A stretch of 64,000 nucleotides of DNA. Source: Gemmatimonadota bacterium. GTDB lineage: Bacteria > Gemmatimonadota > Gemmatimonadetes > Palauibacterales > Palauibacteraceae. Location of the stretch: NCBI GenBank assembly GCA_022825725.1, contig JAJDWE010000068.1, positions 1 through 64,000 of the forward strand, given 5' to 3'. Shown here in pieces: positions 34,260-43,368 of this stretch (its first letter is position 1; every line of letters begins with the position of its first letter). The position numbers and the translations under genes were made by a program. A model generated the notes under the pieces. It was not told the DNA's origin. It did not search any database and saw nothing but the letters and a program-made list of their open reading frames with translations.

Positions 34260-35525
34260 CTATACGACCCGTCTCGGGAGGCGCGGATTCATGGCCTGGA
34301 TGATGCCGAGGAAGCCGCGCTTCGTCCGCTCGGCGATCGTGTGGGGAAGCACGGACGGATGGTCGGGGCCGATGAGCGTGGCGACATCGCCGACCTCGAC
34401 CGTCTTCTCCGGGCCGATGTCGAGAATGGTGTGCGCGGAGTTCACCCCTCCGGCGACGGGGTAGAGACGGCCGTTGATCAGCACCTCGCAGGTCCCGTTC
34501 GCTTCGGAGGGATAGCCGTCGGTGCGGCCGACCGGCAGCAGCGCCACCCAGGTGGCCCGGTCGGGCATGAAGGTCCGGTTGAACCCCGCGCTGTCGCCCG
34601 GCTCGAGGCGTTCGACGCGCACGACGCGCGTGTTGAAGCGGAACACGGGCTTGAGGTCGGCCATTTCCCTGGCGCCCTCGCCGCCGGGGTGGTTCCCGAA
34701 CAGCGCGTTCCCGGGCCGCACCATGTCGTAGTGCGCCTCGGGCAGATGGAACAGCTCGAACGAGGGTGACGCGTGGAGGGTGCCCAGCGGAAGGTTCCTC
34801 TCGCGGGCCCATGCGAGGAGTTCCTCGAATCGGGCGAGCTGCTCCCGGTCGTGGTCCAGGTCATGCGTGAACATGGTATAGGTGCCGTTCACGTCGACGT
34901 ATTCGCTCTGCACGAGCTCCTCGATCCAGCGGCGCGCGCGTGTGTACGGCATCCCCTCCCGGTTCATCCCCGTGTCGATGAAGAGCTGGATGGGTACGGG
35001 ACGGCCGATTCGCCCGGACACGCTCCGCAGCCGGCGGGGCGCATCGTCCAGCCAGACGGACGGGAGCACGTCGTGTCTCGCCAGCTCCTCGATCTCGTCC
35101 TCGGATCCCTCGGCCATGACCACGATGGGCTTGGTCACCCCTTCCTCCCGCATGGCAAGGGCTTCCTCGACGCGCACGGCGGCGATGCCGCCCACCTGGG
35201 GCATGTCGGCGAGGAGCGGCCCAACCGCACGGTCGCCCAGGCCGTACGCGTTGTTCTTCACGACCGCGAGGATGGGGCGGCCGCCAGCCAGCCGCGCGGC
35301 CTCGCGGACGTTGTGGGTCCAGGCGGCGCGGTCGAGTTCGATCCACGGGTCGAAGCGCTGGGGAGTGTAGGCGCGGTCGGTCGTGGTGCCGACGGACAAC
35401 GGTCCGATGCCCGGGCTCCGCGTCGTCGCGGCTCTCGCGCAGGCGGAGGTTGCGGCGAGGCCCAGAGCGGCACCGGCCAGGTTGAGGAAGCGGCGGCGCG
35501 GGAGAGGGAGTGTCGGGCGATCCAT
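34260..35525 (-). CDS. Tat-exported alanine racemase-family enzyme
   Basis: A 421-residue fold-III PLP racemase with a Tat signal (LPRRRFLNLAGAALGLAATSACA), which also has a lipobox-like ATSAC and so may be a lipoprotein. WIELDRAAWTHNVREAARLAGG and ILAVVKNNAYGLG near residue 85 carry the PLP Lys; FIDTGMNREGMPYTRA near 190 and HASPSFELF follow the alanine racemase layout, and the C-terminal domain contains GEVLINGRLYPVAG-like sequence (CEVLINGRLYPVAGGV). A periplasmic location suggests production of D-amino acids outside the cytoplasm, as broad-specificity racemases do. Substrate inferred from family only. Confidence 0.9.
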   Translation of the reverse strand: MDRPTLPLPRRRFLNLAGAALGLAATSACARAATTRSPGIGPLSVGTTTDRAYTPQRFDPWIELDRAAWTHNVREAARLAGGRPILAVVKNNAYGLGDRAVGPLLADMPQVGGIAAVRVEEALAMREEGVTKPIVVMAEGSEDEIEELARHDVLPSVWLDDAPRRLRSVSGRIGRPVPIQLFIDTGMNREGMPYTRARRWIEELVQSEYVDVNGTYTMFTHDLDHDREQLARFEELLAWARERNLPLGTLHASPSFELFHLPEAHYDMVRPGNALFGNHPGGEGAREMADLKPVFRFNTRVVRVERLEPGDSAGFNRTFMPDRATWVALLPVGRTDGYPSEANGTCEVLINGRLYPVAGGVNSAHTILDIGPEKTVEVGDVATLIGPDHPSVLPHTIAERTKRGFLGIIQAMNPRLPRRVV

Positions 35526-35673
35526 GGGGCCCTCCGGTCCTGGCGGGGTGATACGGGCTGACCTCGGCGTTGCCATCGTTTTCCTGAGGACACTACGCTT
35601 CGGCCATGAGCACCATCAACATCCCGCTCTGCTTCGAGACGTTGCGCGGCCGGGTTCGCCGACGCTCGAAAGA

Positions 35674-36891
35674 GTGACGGAGGCGTCGGCGCGCGGGCGG
35701 CCGAGACGAAGCGTCCCGACGTATGTGTGGACCCTGCTTGCACTGGCCGCGGGTCTGGCTGCGGGCGGGCTCTTCCCGGGTCCGCTCGCGTCGGTCGCCG
35801 ACGCCACCGCCACGCTCATTGCCTGGGTGGTCGCCGTCGTACCGCTGCTGATCCTCGCCGCCCTCAGCCCGGCCATCGCCACGCTGGTGCGGCGCGGGCT
35901 CGCCGGACGCTTCGCGGGCGCGGTCGTCCTCTGGTACGTCTTCACGTCGACCGTCGCCGGGCTCATCGCCGTCGTGACCTCCGCCACGATGTTCCGCATC
36001 CCGGTGGCCACGGGGGACCGGGGCGTGTGGACCGAGGCCGCGGCCATGCTGCGGAGCCTCGGCGACGGCGGGGCCTCGTGGCCGCTGCTCGCGATCCTCG
36101 CCGGAGTCCTGCTCGGAGCCTTCGGCGCCCGGCACGATCCGACCTACCGCGTTCTCCGAAGAATCGCCGACTCGATCGAGAAGGCTGGCGGCAAGCTGGC
36201 GTACGTGATGCTGCCGCTCATCCTCGCCTTCGGCATCACCTTGGGCGTGCGCTTCGGCGCGAGCCTGGGGCTCTCGCACTATCTGACGATGGCCGCCTAC
36301 ACCGGCGCCCTCGTCCTCGTCTGGTGGGCGTTCTACACGTTCGTGCTCGTGCGCAGGGTCGGACGCCGGCCCGTGGGGCCCGTGTTGAGCGGGTACTACG
36401 CGCCGACCGCGGTCTTCGCCGCCGGGACGTGTTCATCGCTCGCGACGCTTCCCGTCAACCTCGCGAACGCGAAGCGGGTCGGCGTTCGCGACGAGGTGGC
36501 CGATTTCGTGCTCCCGTTCGGCGCGGTCGCGAACCTGGACGCCAGCGCGTTGGCGTACGTGGCGTACGGGCCCTTCGTCGTGAGCCATGTCTTCGGCCTG
36601 GAACTCAGCTGGATGATGATGCTCGCCGCCTGGCCGGCGGTCGTCCTGTTCACGATCGCCGCCCCGGGGCTCCCGGCCGGGATGGGGACGGCGCTGTGGA
36701 GCGCGACGCTGTTCGCGAGCATGCTGGGGCTCGAGGGTCAGGCGCAGGGCGAGTTCATCGCAAGCTGGATCGCGCTCTCCGGCGGCATCCCCGACATGCT
36801 GCGCACGGCGACCAACACGACCGGAGACGGCTACACCGCGATCATCTTCGACGGCCGCTTCGACGAGTTCTTCGCGAGAGACCGTGGCTGA
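35674..36891 (+). CDS. Dicarboxylate/amino acid:cation symporter (DAACS family)
   Basis: A 405-residue inner-membrane symporter related to GltP/SstT. The N-terminal hydrophobic run YVWTLLALAAGLAAGGLFPG, then VVPLLILAALSPAIATLVRRG, and the C-terminal substrate-binding part AAGTCSSLATLPVNLANAKRVGVRDEVADFVLPFGAVANLDASA follow the SSS-containing family pattern (here CSSLATLP). SGGIPDMLRTATNTTGDGYTA matches the NMDGT-helix8 region loosely. The GTG at 35674 is chosen since the upstream frame overlaps the antisense racemase gene. The stop overlaps the start of the first M29-like gene by 8 bases, so transport and hydrolysis are probably linked. Confidence 0.85.
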   Translation: MTEASARGRPRRSVPTYVWTLLALAAGLAAGGLFPGPLASVADATATLIAWVVAVVPLLILAALSPAIATLVRRGLAGRFAGAVVLWYVFTSTVAGLIAVVTSATMFRIPVATGDRGVWTEAAAMLRSLGDGGASWPLLAILAGVLLGAFGARHDPTYRVLRRIADSIEKAGGKLAYVMLPLILAFGITLGVRFGASLGLSHYLTMAAYTGALVLVWWAFYTFVLVRRVGRRPVGPVLSGYYAPTAVFAAGTCSSLATLPVNLANAKRVGVRDEVADFVLPFGAVANLDASALAYVAYGPFVVSHVFGLELSWMMMLAAWPAVVLFTIAAPGLPAGMGTALWSATLFASMLGLEGQAQGEFIASWIALSGGIPDMLRTATNTTGDGYTAIIFDGRFDEFFARDRG

Positions 36892-37906
36892 CGGAACGGC
36901 GACCGAGTCGGGCGCGGCCGGGTCGCCGATTGCCGGGGCCGGCGTGGACCTGACGCCGGGCGCGCGGCGGCTCGTGCGCGTGAACGGCCGCGTGCAGCCG
37001 GGGGAGGTCGTCGTGGTCGTGACGGACCCCACCATGGGACGCTACGCGGACGCCGTCGCCGCGGCTGCCCGTGAGGCCGGAGCCGCCGTGACTGTCTGCA
37101 TGATTCCCATGCGTGACCAGGACGGGCAGGAACCGCCTCCGCCCGTCGCGCGCGCGATGGCCGAGGCGGCGGTGATCTTCTCTCCCGTGCGCATCTCGAT
37201 CACTCACACGCGGGCCATGCGCGCCGCCCTCGAGGCGGGGGCGCGCGTCTGCATGATGACGGCCTACACCGACGCGATCATGACCAGCCCCGCGCTGCTC
37301 GAAACCGATTTCGAGGCGCAGGCCGACGTCTGCCGCCGCCTGGGCGCGGCGTTCACGAAGGGTAGGCACATGCGGCTCACCTCCCCGCGCGGCACCGATC
37401 TTCGCTTCCGGATCGCGGGTCGCGTCGCAAACGTGCTGACGAACATCCCGGAACCCGGAGAGCTCGCCCCGGTCCCCGACATCGAGGTCAACGTCGTGCC
37501 CGTGACCGGTTCGGCCGAGGGCACGCTCATCTTCGACGCCTCCGTCCCCTACCTGGGGATCGGCGTGCTCGAAGAACCGATCGTCTGCACCGTGCGCGGC
37601 GGTGTCATTGTCCAGATGACCGGCGGGGCGCAGGCCGAATTCCTCCGCGAACACCTCGAGTCCTTCGGAGACCCCCGCTGCTTCAACGTCGCCGAGTTGG
37701 GCGTCGGCCTGAACCCGAACGCCCGCCTCACCGGGGAGATGCTCGAGGACGAGGGCGTCATGGGTACGATCCACATCGGCATCGGCACCAGCCACACCCT
37801 CGGAGGGGAGATCGTGGCCCCGATGCACTACGACCTGCTCATGTGGGAACCGACGATCGCCGTCGATGGCCGCGTCGTGCAGCGAGACAAGCAGGTGCTG
37901 GCATGA
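36884..37906 (+). CDS. M29 aminopeptidase/NicX-like metalloenzyme, copy 1
   Basis: A 340-residue protein of the thermophilic (M29) aminopeptidase superfamily. LTNIPEPGELAPVPDIEVNVVP gives the first metal Glu, NPNARLTGEMLEDEGVMGTIHIGIG the second Glu and a His, and APMHYDLLMWEPT the final His and Asp. It is shorter than classic M29 peptidases (about 410 residues) and close to the 350-residue NicX group, which are 2,5-dihydroxypyridine 5,6-dioxygenases. Peptidase and dioxygenase roles cannot be separated here. The GTG start at 36884 overlaps the symporter gene. Confidence 0.82.
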   Translation: MADGTATESGAAGSPIAGAGVDLTPGARRLVRVNGRVQPGEVVVVVTDPTMGRYADAVAAAAREAGAAVTVCMIPMRDQDGQEPPPPVARAMAEAAVIFSPVRISITHTRAMRAALEAGARVCMMTAYTDAIMTSPALLETDFEAQADVCRRLGAAFTKGRHMRLTSPRGTDLRFRIAGRVANVLTNIPEPGELAPVPDIEVNVVPVTGSAEGTLIFDASVPYLGIGVLEEPIVCTVRGGVIVQMTGGAQAEFLREHLESFGDPRCFNVAELGVGLNPNARLTGEMLEDEGVMGTIHIGIGTSHTLGGEIVAPMHYDLLMWEPTIAVDGRVVQRDKQVLA

Positions 37907-37949
37907 AGGTGGACAGGAAGCCGGGCATGGATCCGGGTACGGGACAGCC

Positions 37950-38927
37950 ATGAGAGACGGAGCCAGGATCCTCGTGCGGACGTGCGCCGACGTTCAGGCG
38001 GGCGAGGACGTCGTCATCGTGACAGACCCCGAGCGAATGGCCATCGCCCGGGCCGTTGCCGACGCCGCGCTGGAAGCCGGCGCCGTCGCGAGCGTCGTGA
38101 TCCCGCCCGAGCGGTCGATCGACAACGAGGAACCGGGACCCGCCGTGGCCGCCGCTCTCCGGGCCGCCGACGTCGCCTTCCTCCCCGTGACACTGGCGCT
38201 GGCCCACACCCGCGCGGTCCGCGAGGCCATCGGCGCGGGAGCCCGGGTTCTCTCCATGACCGCGTTCACCGAACGGCTGATGCGCGAAGGCGGGCTGTTC
38301 ACGGACTTCCGCGCGCGCAAGCCGCTATGCGACACCCTCGCCGCGAAGCTCACCGTCGGCGAACGCCTGCGCGTAACGAATCCCGCCGGCACCGATCTCA
38401 CCATGAGCCTCGCGGGCGTGACCGGGAACAGCCACGCCTGCCTCCTGGACGGCCCCGGCTTCTCGGCCGTCCCCAACATCGAGGCCAACTGCGCCCCAGC
38501 GCAGGGCACGACAGAAGGCGTGTTCGTCTGCGACGGGAGCATCCCCTACTACGGCGTGGGCCCGATCCGCGAACCCGTAACCTTCCGCATCTCGAAGGGC
38601 TTCGTCACCGACATCGAGGGCGGAGACCAGGCCGGTTTCGTCGCCGACCTGCTCGCCCGGCAGGACGACCCCTGGGTCTACAACCTCGCCCAGTTCGCCT
38701 TCGGCCTGAACCCCGCCTGCACCGAGTTCACCGGCGAGATGCTCAACGACGAAGGCGTGAACGGCACCGTCCACATCGGCATCGGCACCTCCGCCAACCT
38801 CGGCGGCACCGTCTCCGCCAAGACCCACTTCGACGCCATCAACCGCGCACCCACCGTGTGGATCGACGACGATCTCGTGCTCGCGAGGGGGCAGCTCGTC
38901 GCTAACGGATGGTCCCCGAGGGACTGA
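37950..38927 (+). CDS. M29 aminopeptidase/NicX-like metalloenzyme, copy 2
   Basis: A 325-residue paralogue of the preceding gene, 43 bases downstream on the same strand. It keeps the metal-site layout: AVPNIEANCAPAQGTTEG (Glu), FGLNPACTEFTGEMLNDEGVNGTVHIGIG (Glu, His), and AKTHFDAINRAPTVWID (His, Asp). The N-terminal domain has DVVIVTDPERMAIARAV. I chose ATG 37950 because earlier in-frame codons overlap the previous gene's end. Two divergent copies behind one symporter suggest a two-substrate or heteromeric enzyme. It is the last high-GC gene before the island. Confidence 0.82.
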   Translation: MRDGARILVRTCADVQAGEDVVIVTDPERMAIARAVADAALEAGAVASVVIPPERSIDNEEPGPAVAAALRAADVAFLPVTLALAHTRAVREAIGAGARVLSMTAFTERLMREGGLFTDFRARKPLCDTLAAKLTVGERLRVTNPAGTDLTMSLAGVTGNSHACLLDGPGFSAVPNIEANCAPAQGTTEGVFVCDGSIPYYGVGPIREPVTFRISKGFVTDIEGGDQAGFVADLLARQDDPWVYNLAQFAFGLNPACTEFTGEMLNDEGVNGTVHIGIGTSANLGGTVSAKTHFDAINRAPTVWIDDDLVLARGQLVANGWSPRD

Positions 38928-39029
38928 TGAGCCCAAGGCTCCTCGGCCTAATGACGCGCCTGGCTGTCGGCGAGGTGTCAACCGTGCGATTGTGTCCAAC
39001 CTCCGAACAACTCTAACGTACCGGTCGGC

Positions 39030-40193
39030 ATGCGATACATCGGCAACAAAACAAAGCTGCTGAGCTTCATCGCCTCCTACCTTGATGAGCTTGACCTGTA
39101 CGGCGGACGAGCGCTTGATGCGTTCGCTGGGACCACCGCCGTGGCCCGCCTACTCAAGGCTCGTGGATTTGCCGTCGACACCTGCGACATCATGAGTCTC
39201 AGCTACGTGTTCCAACGGGCGTACGTCGTCGCGGACGAATACCCAAAGTTCGCCGGGCTCGCCGACGACGCCGATCTCCGTACCGCCAAGCTCACCCCTC
39301 AGTTTCGACTGCTCGTTGAGTCTCGTTTGCGCGGACAAGGGGATCTTTTTTCGGGTGCCCCGGATCTCCAGCCCCTAGAGGAGACCCTCGTTTACTTGGA
39401 CACCTACCTCGAACCGCTATCCTCGTTCATCGACCTGAATTTCGCGGCTTCGGAGTCGCCAGTCGAAGGTCAGCGAATGTACTTTTCGCGACCGAACGCG
39501 CAGCGGATCGACGCGATTCGACACAAGCTCCACGATTGGTGGTCTGCCGGTCTCGTCACGGAAGAGGAGTTCTTCATACTTCTCACCGCTCTATTGGAAG
39601 CGGCTGATTCTGTTGCGAACACAGCTGGCGTTTACGCCGCATTTGTGAAAGCCTGGCAGAGCAATGCAATGAAGCCGCTTCGCCTCTGCGCACCCGATAT
39701 CGTGGTGGGGACGGGGCTGAAGTGCTCGGCACATTGCGGCGACATCGTGGAACTCGTCGGCCGGCTCGGGCGTTTGGACCTACTCTACCTCGATCCACCT
39801 TACAACACTAGACAGTACAGCGCTTACTACCATGTTCCCGAGTTGATTGCCGAAGGCTGGTTCGGTGCAGAACTGCCGACCCTTAGAGGTAAGACAGGTT
39901 TGATCGACGATTCCCAGAAGAAGTCGGCATGGTCAACGCGGGATGGCTGTGTTCCAGCTCTAGAGCAGCTTCTGCAGGGCGTTGACGCGACCCATGTGCT
40001 TCTGAGTTACAACAACGAGGGCATCATCCCCGAGAAGGAGATCGAAAGCTGTTTCCGACGTTATGGTGTTCCCTCCACTTATCGTAGAACCGGGAGAGAA
40101 TACAAGAGATATCGGGCCGACCGCGATAGCGACGCGCGGCAGTATTCCGGCGATCACGTGACAGAGTTTCTCTACTACGTGAGATTGCGATAG
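39030..40193 (+). CDS. D12-class N6-adenine DNA methyltransferase
   Basis: A 387-residue Dam-like methylase. The SAM site is MRYIGNKTKLLSFIASYLDEL plus ALDAFAGTTAVARLLKARG at residues about 1-48 (motifs X and I), and the catalytic DPPY is in LDLLYLDPPYNTRQYSAYYHVPEL near residue 250. This order is the alpha-class (D12) of adenine methylases, as in Dam and M.DpnII. The target recognition region lies between about 60 and 220. It would protect host DNA from the nucleases encoded next; recognition sequence unknown. The gap to the HNH gene is 38 bases. Confidence 0.92.
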   Translation: MRYIGNKTKLLSFIASYLDELDLYGGRALDAFAGTTAVARLLKARGFAVDTCDIMSLSYVFQRAYVVADEYPKFAGLADDADLRTAKLTPQFRLLVESRLRGQGDLFSGAPDLQPLEETLVYLDTYLEPLSSFIDLNFAASESPVEGQRMYFSRPNAQRIDAIRHKLHDWWSAGLVTEEEFFILLTALLEAADSVANTAGVYAAFVKAWQSNAMKPLRLCAPDIVVGTGLKCSAHCGDIVELVGRLGRLDLLYLDPPYNTRQYSAYYHVPELIAEGWFGAELPTLRGKTGLIDDSQKKSAWSTRDGCVPALEQLLQGVDATHVLLSYNNEGIIPEKEIESCFRRYGVPSTYRRTGREYKRYRADRDSDARQYSGDHVTEFLYYVRLR

Positions 40194-40231
40194 TACCCTG
40201 CCGGCATACAGTTCTCGGACAGGAGATTCTC

Positions 40232-41089
40232 GTGGCAGAACAGGCAATAACTCAGGAACAACTCTTCCTTCCGTTGCTGCACTTCATTTCCGATCACGGC
40301 GGAGAAATAGATCGCCAAGAGGATCGCCTGCTCGACGCTCTTGCCGACCGGCTTGGGTTGACCGATGAGGAGCGCAGCCGCACGACCGAAGGAGGCAGCC
40401 GAAACCAATGGCGATCGACTGTCGAGTTTTCGCGAGCCAAACTCCTCGATGAGTACCGGGCGATCGACAATGACAGTCCTCAAGGGATTTGGCGCCTCAC
40501 CGACCGCGGTCGGGCGATGGTGGAACATCCTCCGTCCGAAATACAGGAGAGCTTTAGGGAGTGGCGGCAGAGGCGACTCGCCCACCTGCCCCAGGACGCT
40601 CTCCCACCTCCATTTCGACCATCAGGGCGAGCAGTCACGCGACTTGAGAACATGAGCCAAGGGCTCACCCGTGAAGTTACTGAGACGTTGCGTGTTAAGC
40701 GAAACGCCGGATTGGCGAAGGCCCTTCGTGAGGAGTACAAGTACCGTTGTCAGCTGTGCGACGACTCCCATCCTGACTGCCCCCCGATTCCCATGGCAGA
40801 CGGGCGGTACTACGTCGAGGTTCATCATCTTCACGGGCTAGCCGAGGTCGCGGCTCGTCACGAGCACGGGCAACTTTCTGACTCGGAATACGCAAATCTC
40901 ACGTCGTGGCATAACATCGTAGTTGTATGTCCATACCACCACATGTTGATTCACCACCACGACCCACCCCTCGAGTTCGTGCGGAATGAGCTTGCGTTCC
41001 GCACAGCCGACGGGGGAGCTGCGTTGAAAATAGTTCGGCGTCTGGAATCTCATCTTGAGGCGACCGCTACCGATGGGGAGGGCAAATGA
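40232..41089 (+). CDS. HNH endonuclease with winged-helix N-terminus
   Basis: A 285-residue predicted restriction nuclease. The N-terminal 90 residues resemble an Mrr_N-type winged helix (LPLLHFISDHGGEIDRQE and YRAIDNDSPQGIWRLTDRGR). The C-terminal HNH fold has a zinc knuckle CQLCDDSH, YVEVHHLHGLAEVA with the catalytic His, WHNIVVVCPYHHMLIHH and closing strand. A GTG start at 40232 has AGGAG upstream. Its stop overlaps the start of the AspBHI-like gene (ATGA), so they are co-translated. Confidence 0.87.
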   Translation: MAEQAITQEQLFLPLLHFISDHGGEIDRQEDRLLDALADRLGLTDEERSRTTEGGSRNQWRSTVEFSRAKLLDEYRAIDNDSPQGIWRLTDRGRAMVEHPPSEIQESFREWRQRRLAHLPQDALPPPFRPSGRAVTRLENMSQGLTREVTETLRVKRNAGLAKALREEYKYRCQLCDDSHPDCPPIPMADGRYYVEVHHLHGLAEVAARHEHGQLSDSEYANLTSWHNIVVVCPYHHMLIHHHDPPLEFVRNELAFRTADGGAALKIVRRLESHLEATATDGEGK

Positions 41090-42386
41090 GGGTCGGTGAT
41101 GTATTCCGCTACGCGACGCCGAACGACTGGCGTCCGCCGACGGTGGACGGACTACCCAACTACTTCCACGCGGTTCACTCTCCCAATCAGCCCCACGCAA
41201 AGCTCGACAGGGGCATCAGCGGGATCGCAGAATTGGAAGCGGTCGATGGTCCCCGCCGGCCCGCAATCCTAATCTCTAGCAGCCCGCACAAGATCGGGTC
41301 GACCGAAACCCCATGGCAGGATGTGTTTGACGTCGACAACGGCCATATCCGGTACTTCGGCGACAATAGGCGACCGGATATCGACCCGACGAAGCCCGTG
41401 GGAAACTCAATTCTGCTGGCTCAGCGCAACGTCCACGATTCGCCCGACCCCAAGATCCGGGCGCACGCGGTCCCGCTGATATTTTTTCGCAGGGTTCCGT
41501 ACGAGGGACGGCAGAAGGGCCAGGTGAACTTCCAGGGCTTTGGACTCGTCACTCGCGCAGAGCTAGTAACGCAGTTCAGTGCAAAATCGGGCAACTATTC
41601 AGCAACTACGTATTCGATTTCACGGTGCTGAGCCTTGCTGCGGAATGCGAAGAGTTCGACTGGGCGTGGATCAGCGCGCGACGCAACGCTGCGCTCAGCT
41701 TGAAACAAACTCTGGAATACGCACCGTCCTCTTGGAGGCACTGGATTCGACAGGGTCCAAGTTCTATCGACCGACATCGGCGGCGCGTGTCGAAACTGAT
41801 GACCACAAGGAAGGGTGATCAGGTCCCCGAGCAAGGATCTAGGCAGGCCAGAACGCTGGACACGATCTTGAGGTTCTACGACAAACGGAAGAGAAGGTTT
41901 GAGGCCCTGGCAAGCGTGATTACGGCCAGCTTTGTCGAACGAAACGGCGGCGAATACATGGAGGGCTGGGTCACTCCAGCCTCATCGGACGGAGGAGCTG
42001 ACTTCATTGGCCGCCTAGACGTCGGGCAGGGTTTTTCGTCGACAAAGCTCGTGGTCCTCGGGCAAGCGAAGTGCGAGCGGCCAACCACTCCGACTAGCGG
42101 CAACCACATCGCACGCACGGTAGCACGGCTCAAGCGGGGCTGGATCGGCGCGTACGTCACCACGAGCCACTTCTCAGAAAGCGTGCAGCGCGAAGTTATC
42201 GAGGACAGGTATCCGATTCTTCTGATCCATGGCAAGACGCTTGCTGAGGAGGTGCTTCGACTCACTCAGGACGGAGGCCACGATGACGTCGGTTCCTACC
42301 TGCGAGCCATCGACGACACGTACGAGTCGTTGATCGCTCAGCGCAGACCAGAGCAGATCCTCCTCTATCCATCTCGAAAATCGTGA
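41086..42386 (+). pseudogene. AspBHI-like modification-dependent restriction endonuclease, frameshifted
   Basis: Two overlapping frames together encode one protein of about 433 residues. The first (to 41631) is the N-terminal SRA-like recognition half seen in AspBHI (MRVGDVFRYATPNDWRPP, QRNVHDSPDPKIRAHAVPLIFF, GFGLVTRAELVTQF). The second carries the Mrr-type catalytic domain: GGADFIGRLD and LVVLGQAKCERP give the D...QxK site, with GWIGAYVTTSHFSESVQREV after it. Homology jumps frames at 41596-41600 (TATTC); one added T would give NYFSNYVFDFTVLSL and restore the gene. Known AspBHI-type enzymes cut DNA containing 5-methylcytosine. Either the gene is dead or a base is missing from the assembly. 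Confidence 0.85.
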
Positions 42387-42762
42387 ACCGAATTTGCGCG
42401 TCCACGGCTTCGTGGTTTGGTCTGGGAGGTGGTCGAAGACGAGTTGGGCTGCTCTCCGTCGTTTGGTCGAGTCATCGTCTCTGTGGGACGCACCTAAGGG
42501 AGGGATGGGCGAGGATGGGATCGAGCGACTGCGCTGACGCAAGTCAACTCGGGTGCCCCGACCGGACAACTCCCGTCCGCTCACACGTCTGAAGTAGCTG
42601 CCGTTCATAATCGGGAGCTCGATCACTCCGGCAACCTGAGCACCTGGGGGAGCGGCAGGAGCACGTCTTGTCGGGTGTGGTTTCGCCGCCGAATAGTTGA
42701 TCTGCACGACATCGATGACTGTATTTTATCGGTTGGTGATCTCGAAGTCATCGTGCTGGCGG
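42376..42762 (-). pseudogene. Decayed 3' remnant of an aldo-keto reductase gene
   Basis: The minus strand can be aligned by eye with the last 400 bases of the intact gene at 43369-44307. Shared islands include VQINYSA (intact VQVNYSV), MNGSYFRRVSGREL (intact MNGNYFGRVSGREL) and, in shifted frames, the C-terminal block ending near KRRMRDLVQDF. Many substitutions and several indels break the frame, so it is older than the 53-kb copy. The remnant directly abuts the AspBHI-like gene. Confidence 0.8.
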
Positions 42763-43368
42763 AGGCTGGGCGGCCACCGACCCTGTTTGGGGACAGCTGT
42801 CAGGTGGTTACCCGTATCAGAACACGTGAGGAGACCACGATGAAACGAATCGTTCCCGTGGCCCTGGTGCTGGCCGAATGCTCGCCGATCACGGAGCCCG
42901 AGCCTCACATTCGCTCGCCTGGCCGAATGCCGTGGGGTCATACCGCCTCGTGACGGTGAAGGTCCTCACGCCAGCGGTCTCCGTTGGAGGTACTCCTTTG
43001 ATAGTCCACTTTGGCGGTTACCGACGTCCGATCTGCGAACACGTTATCGAGCAGCATGAGCGCACGGAATGTGGCTATGGGATGGGAGGTGACGGCGGAA
43101 CTCACGGATGCGTGGGCGCAGTCGGGGGACAATCTGACGCTGCTGTCAGTGCGGATGAACAATATGACACATCGGTCGTTCCCGCAGGCCGGGCGGGCAG
43201 CTGCTCCACGATGCTGCCGGCTGTTCCAATCTCGCAGTCGTCGCAGGGACAACTTTATGGATTGCGCGTGACTGTGCGTATGCGTTGGAGTTGCTACACA
43301 ACCGATGACGGGCAGGGCATCTCCACACGCCACGCGACGACGGACAGCGTGTGGGACGCTCTCGGCTG
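42763..43368. other. Intergenic stretch with a possible decayed small lipoprotein
   Basis: No convincing intact gene. A plus-strand ATG at 42841 opens MKRIVPVALVLAECSPITEPE, which resembles a lipoprotein signal, but the frame closes after 38 codons. Neighbouring frames contain RLVTVKVLTPAVSVGGTPLIV and VAMGWEVTAELTDAWAQSGDN, which might be pieces of a frameshifted exported protein. Support is weak and no family is recognised. Confidence 0.3.

Larger units (their letters stand above)
38950..42376. mobile_element. Low-GC restriction island, block A
   Basis: Base composition and codon choice change sharply after the second M29-like gene: third-position A and T become common and the run of GC-rich codons stops. 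The block contains three co-oriented genes: adenine methylase, HNH nuclease and AspBHI-like nuclease. At the right edge the last codons of the AspBHI-like gene run directly into the end of a decayed aldo-keto reductase copy, whose sequence supplies the stop codon at 42384-42386. No integrase or terminal repeat was seen, so the mode of entry is unknown. Confidence 0.65.
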
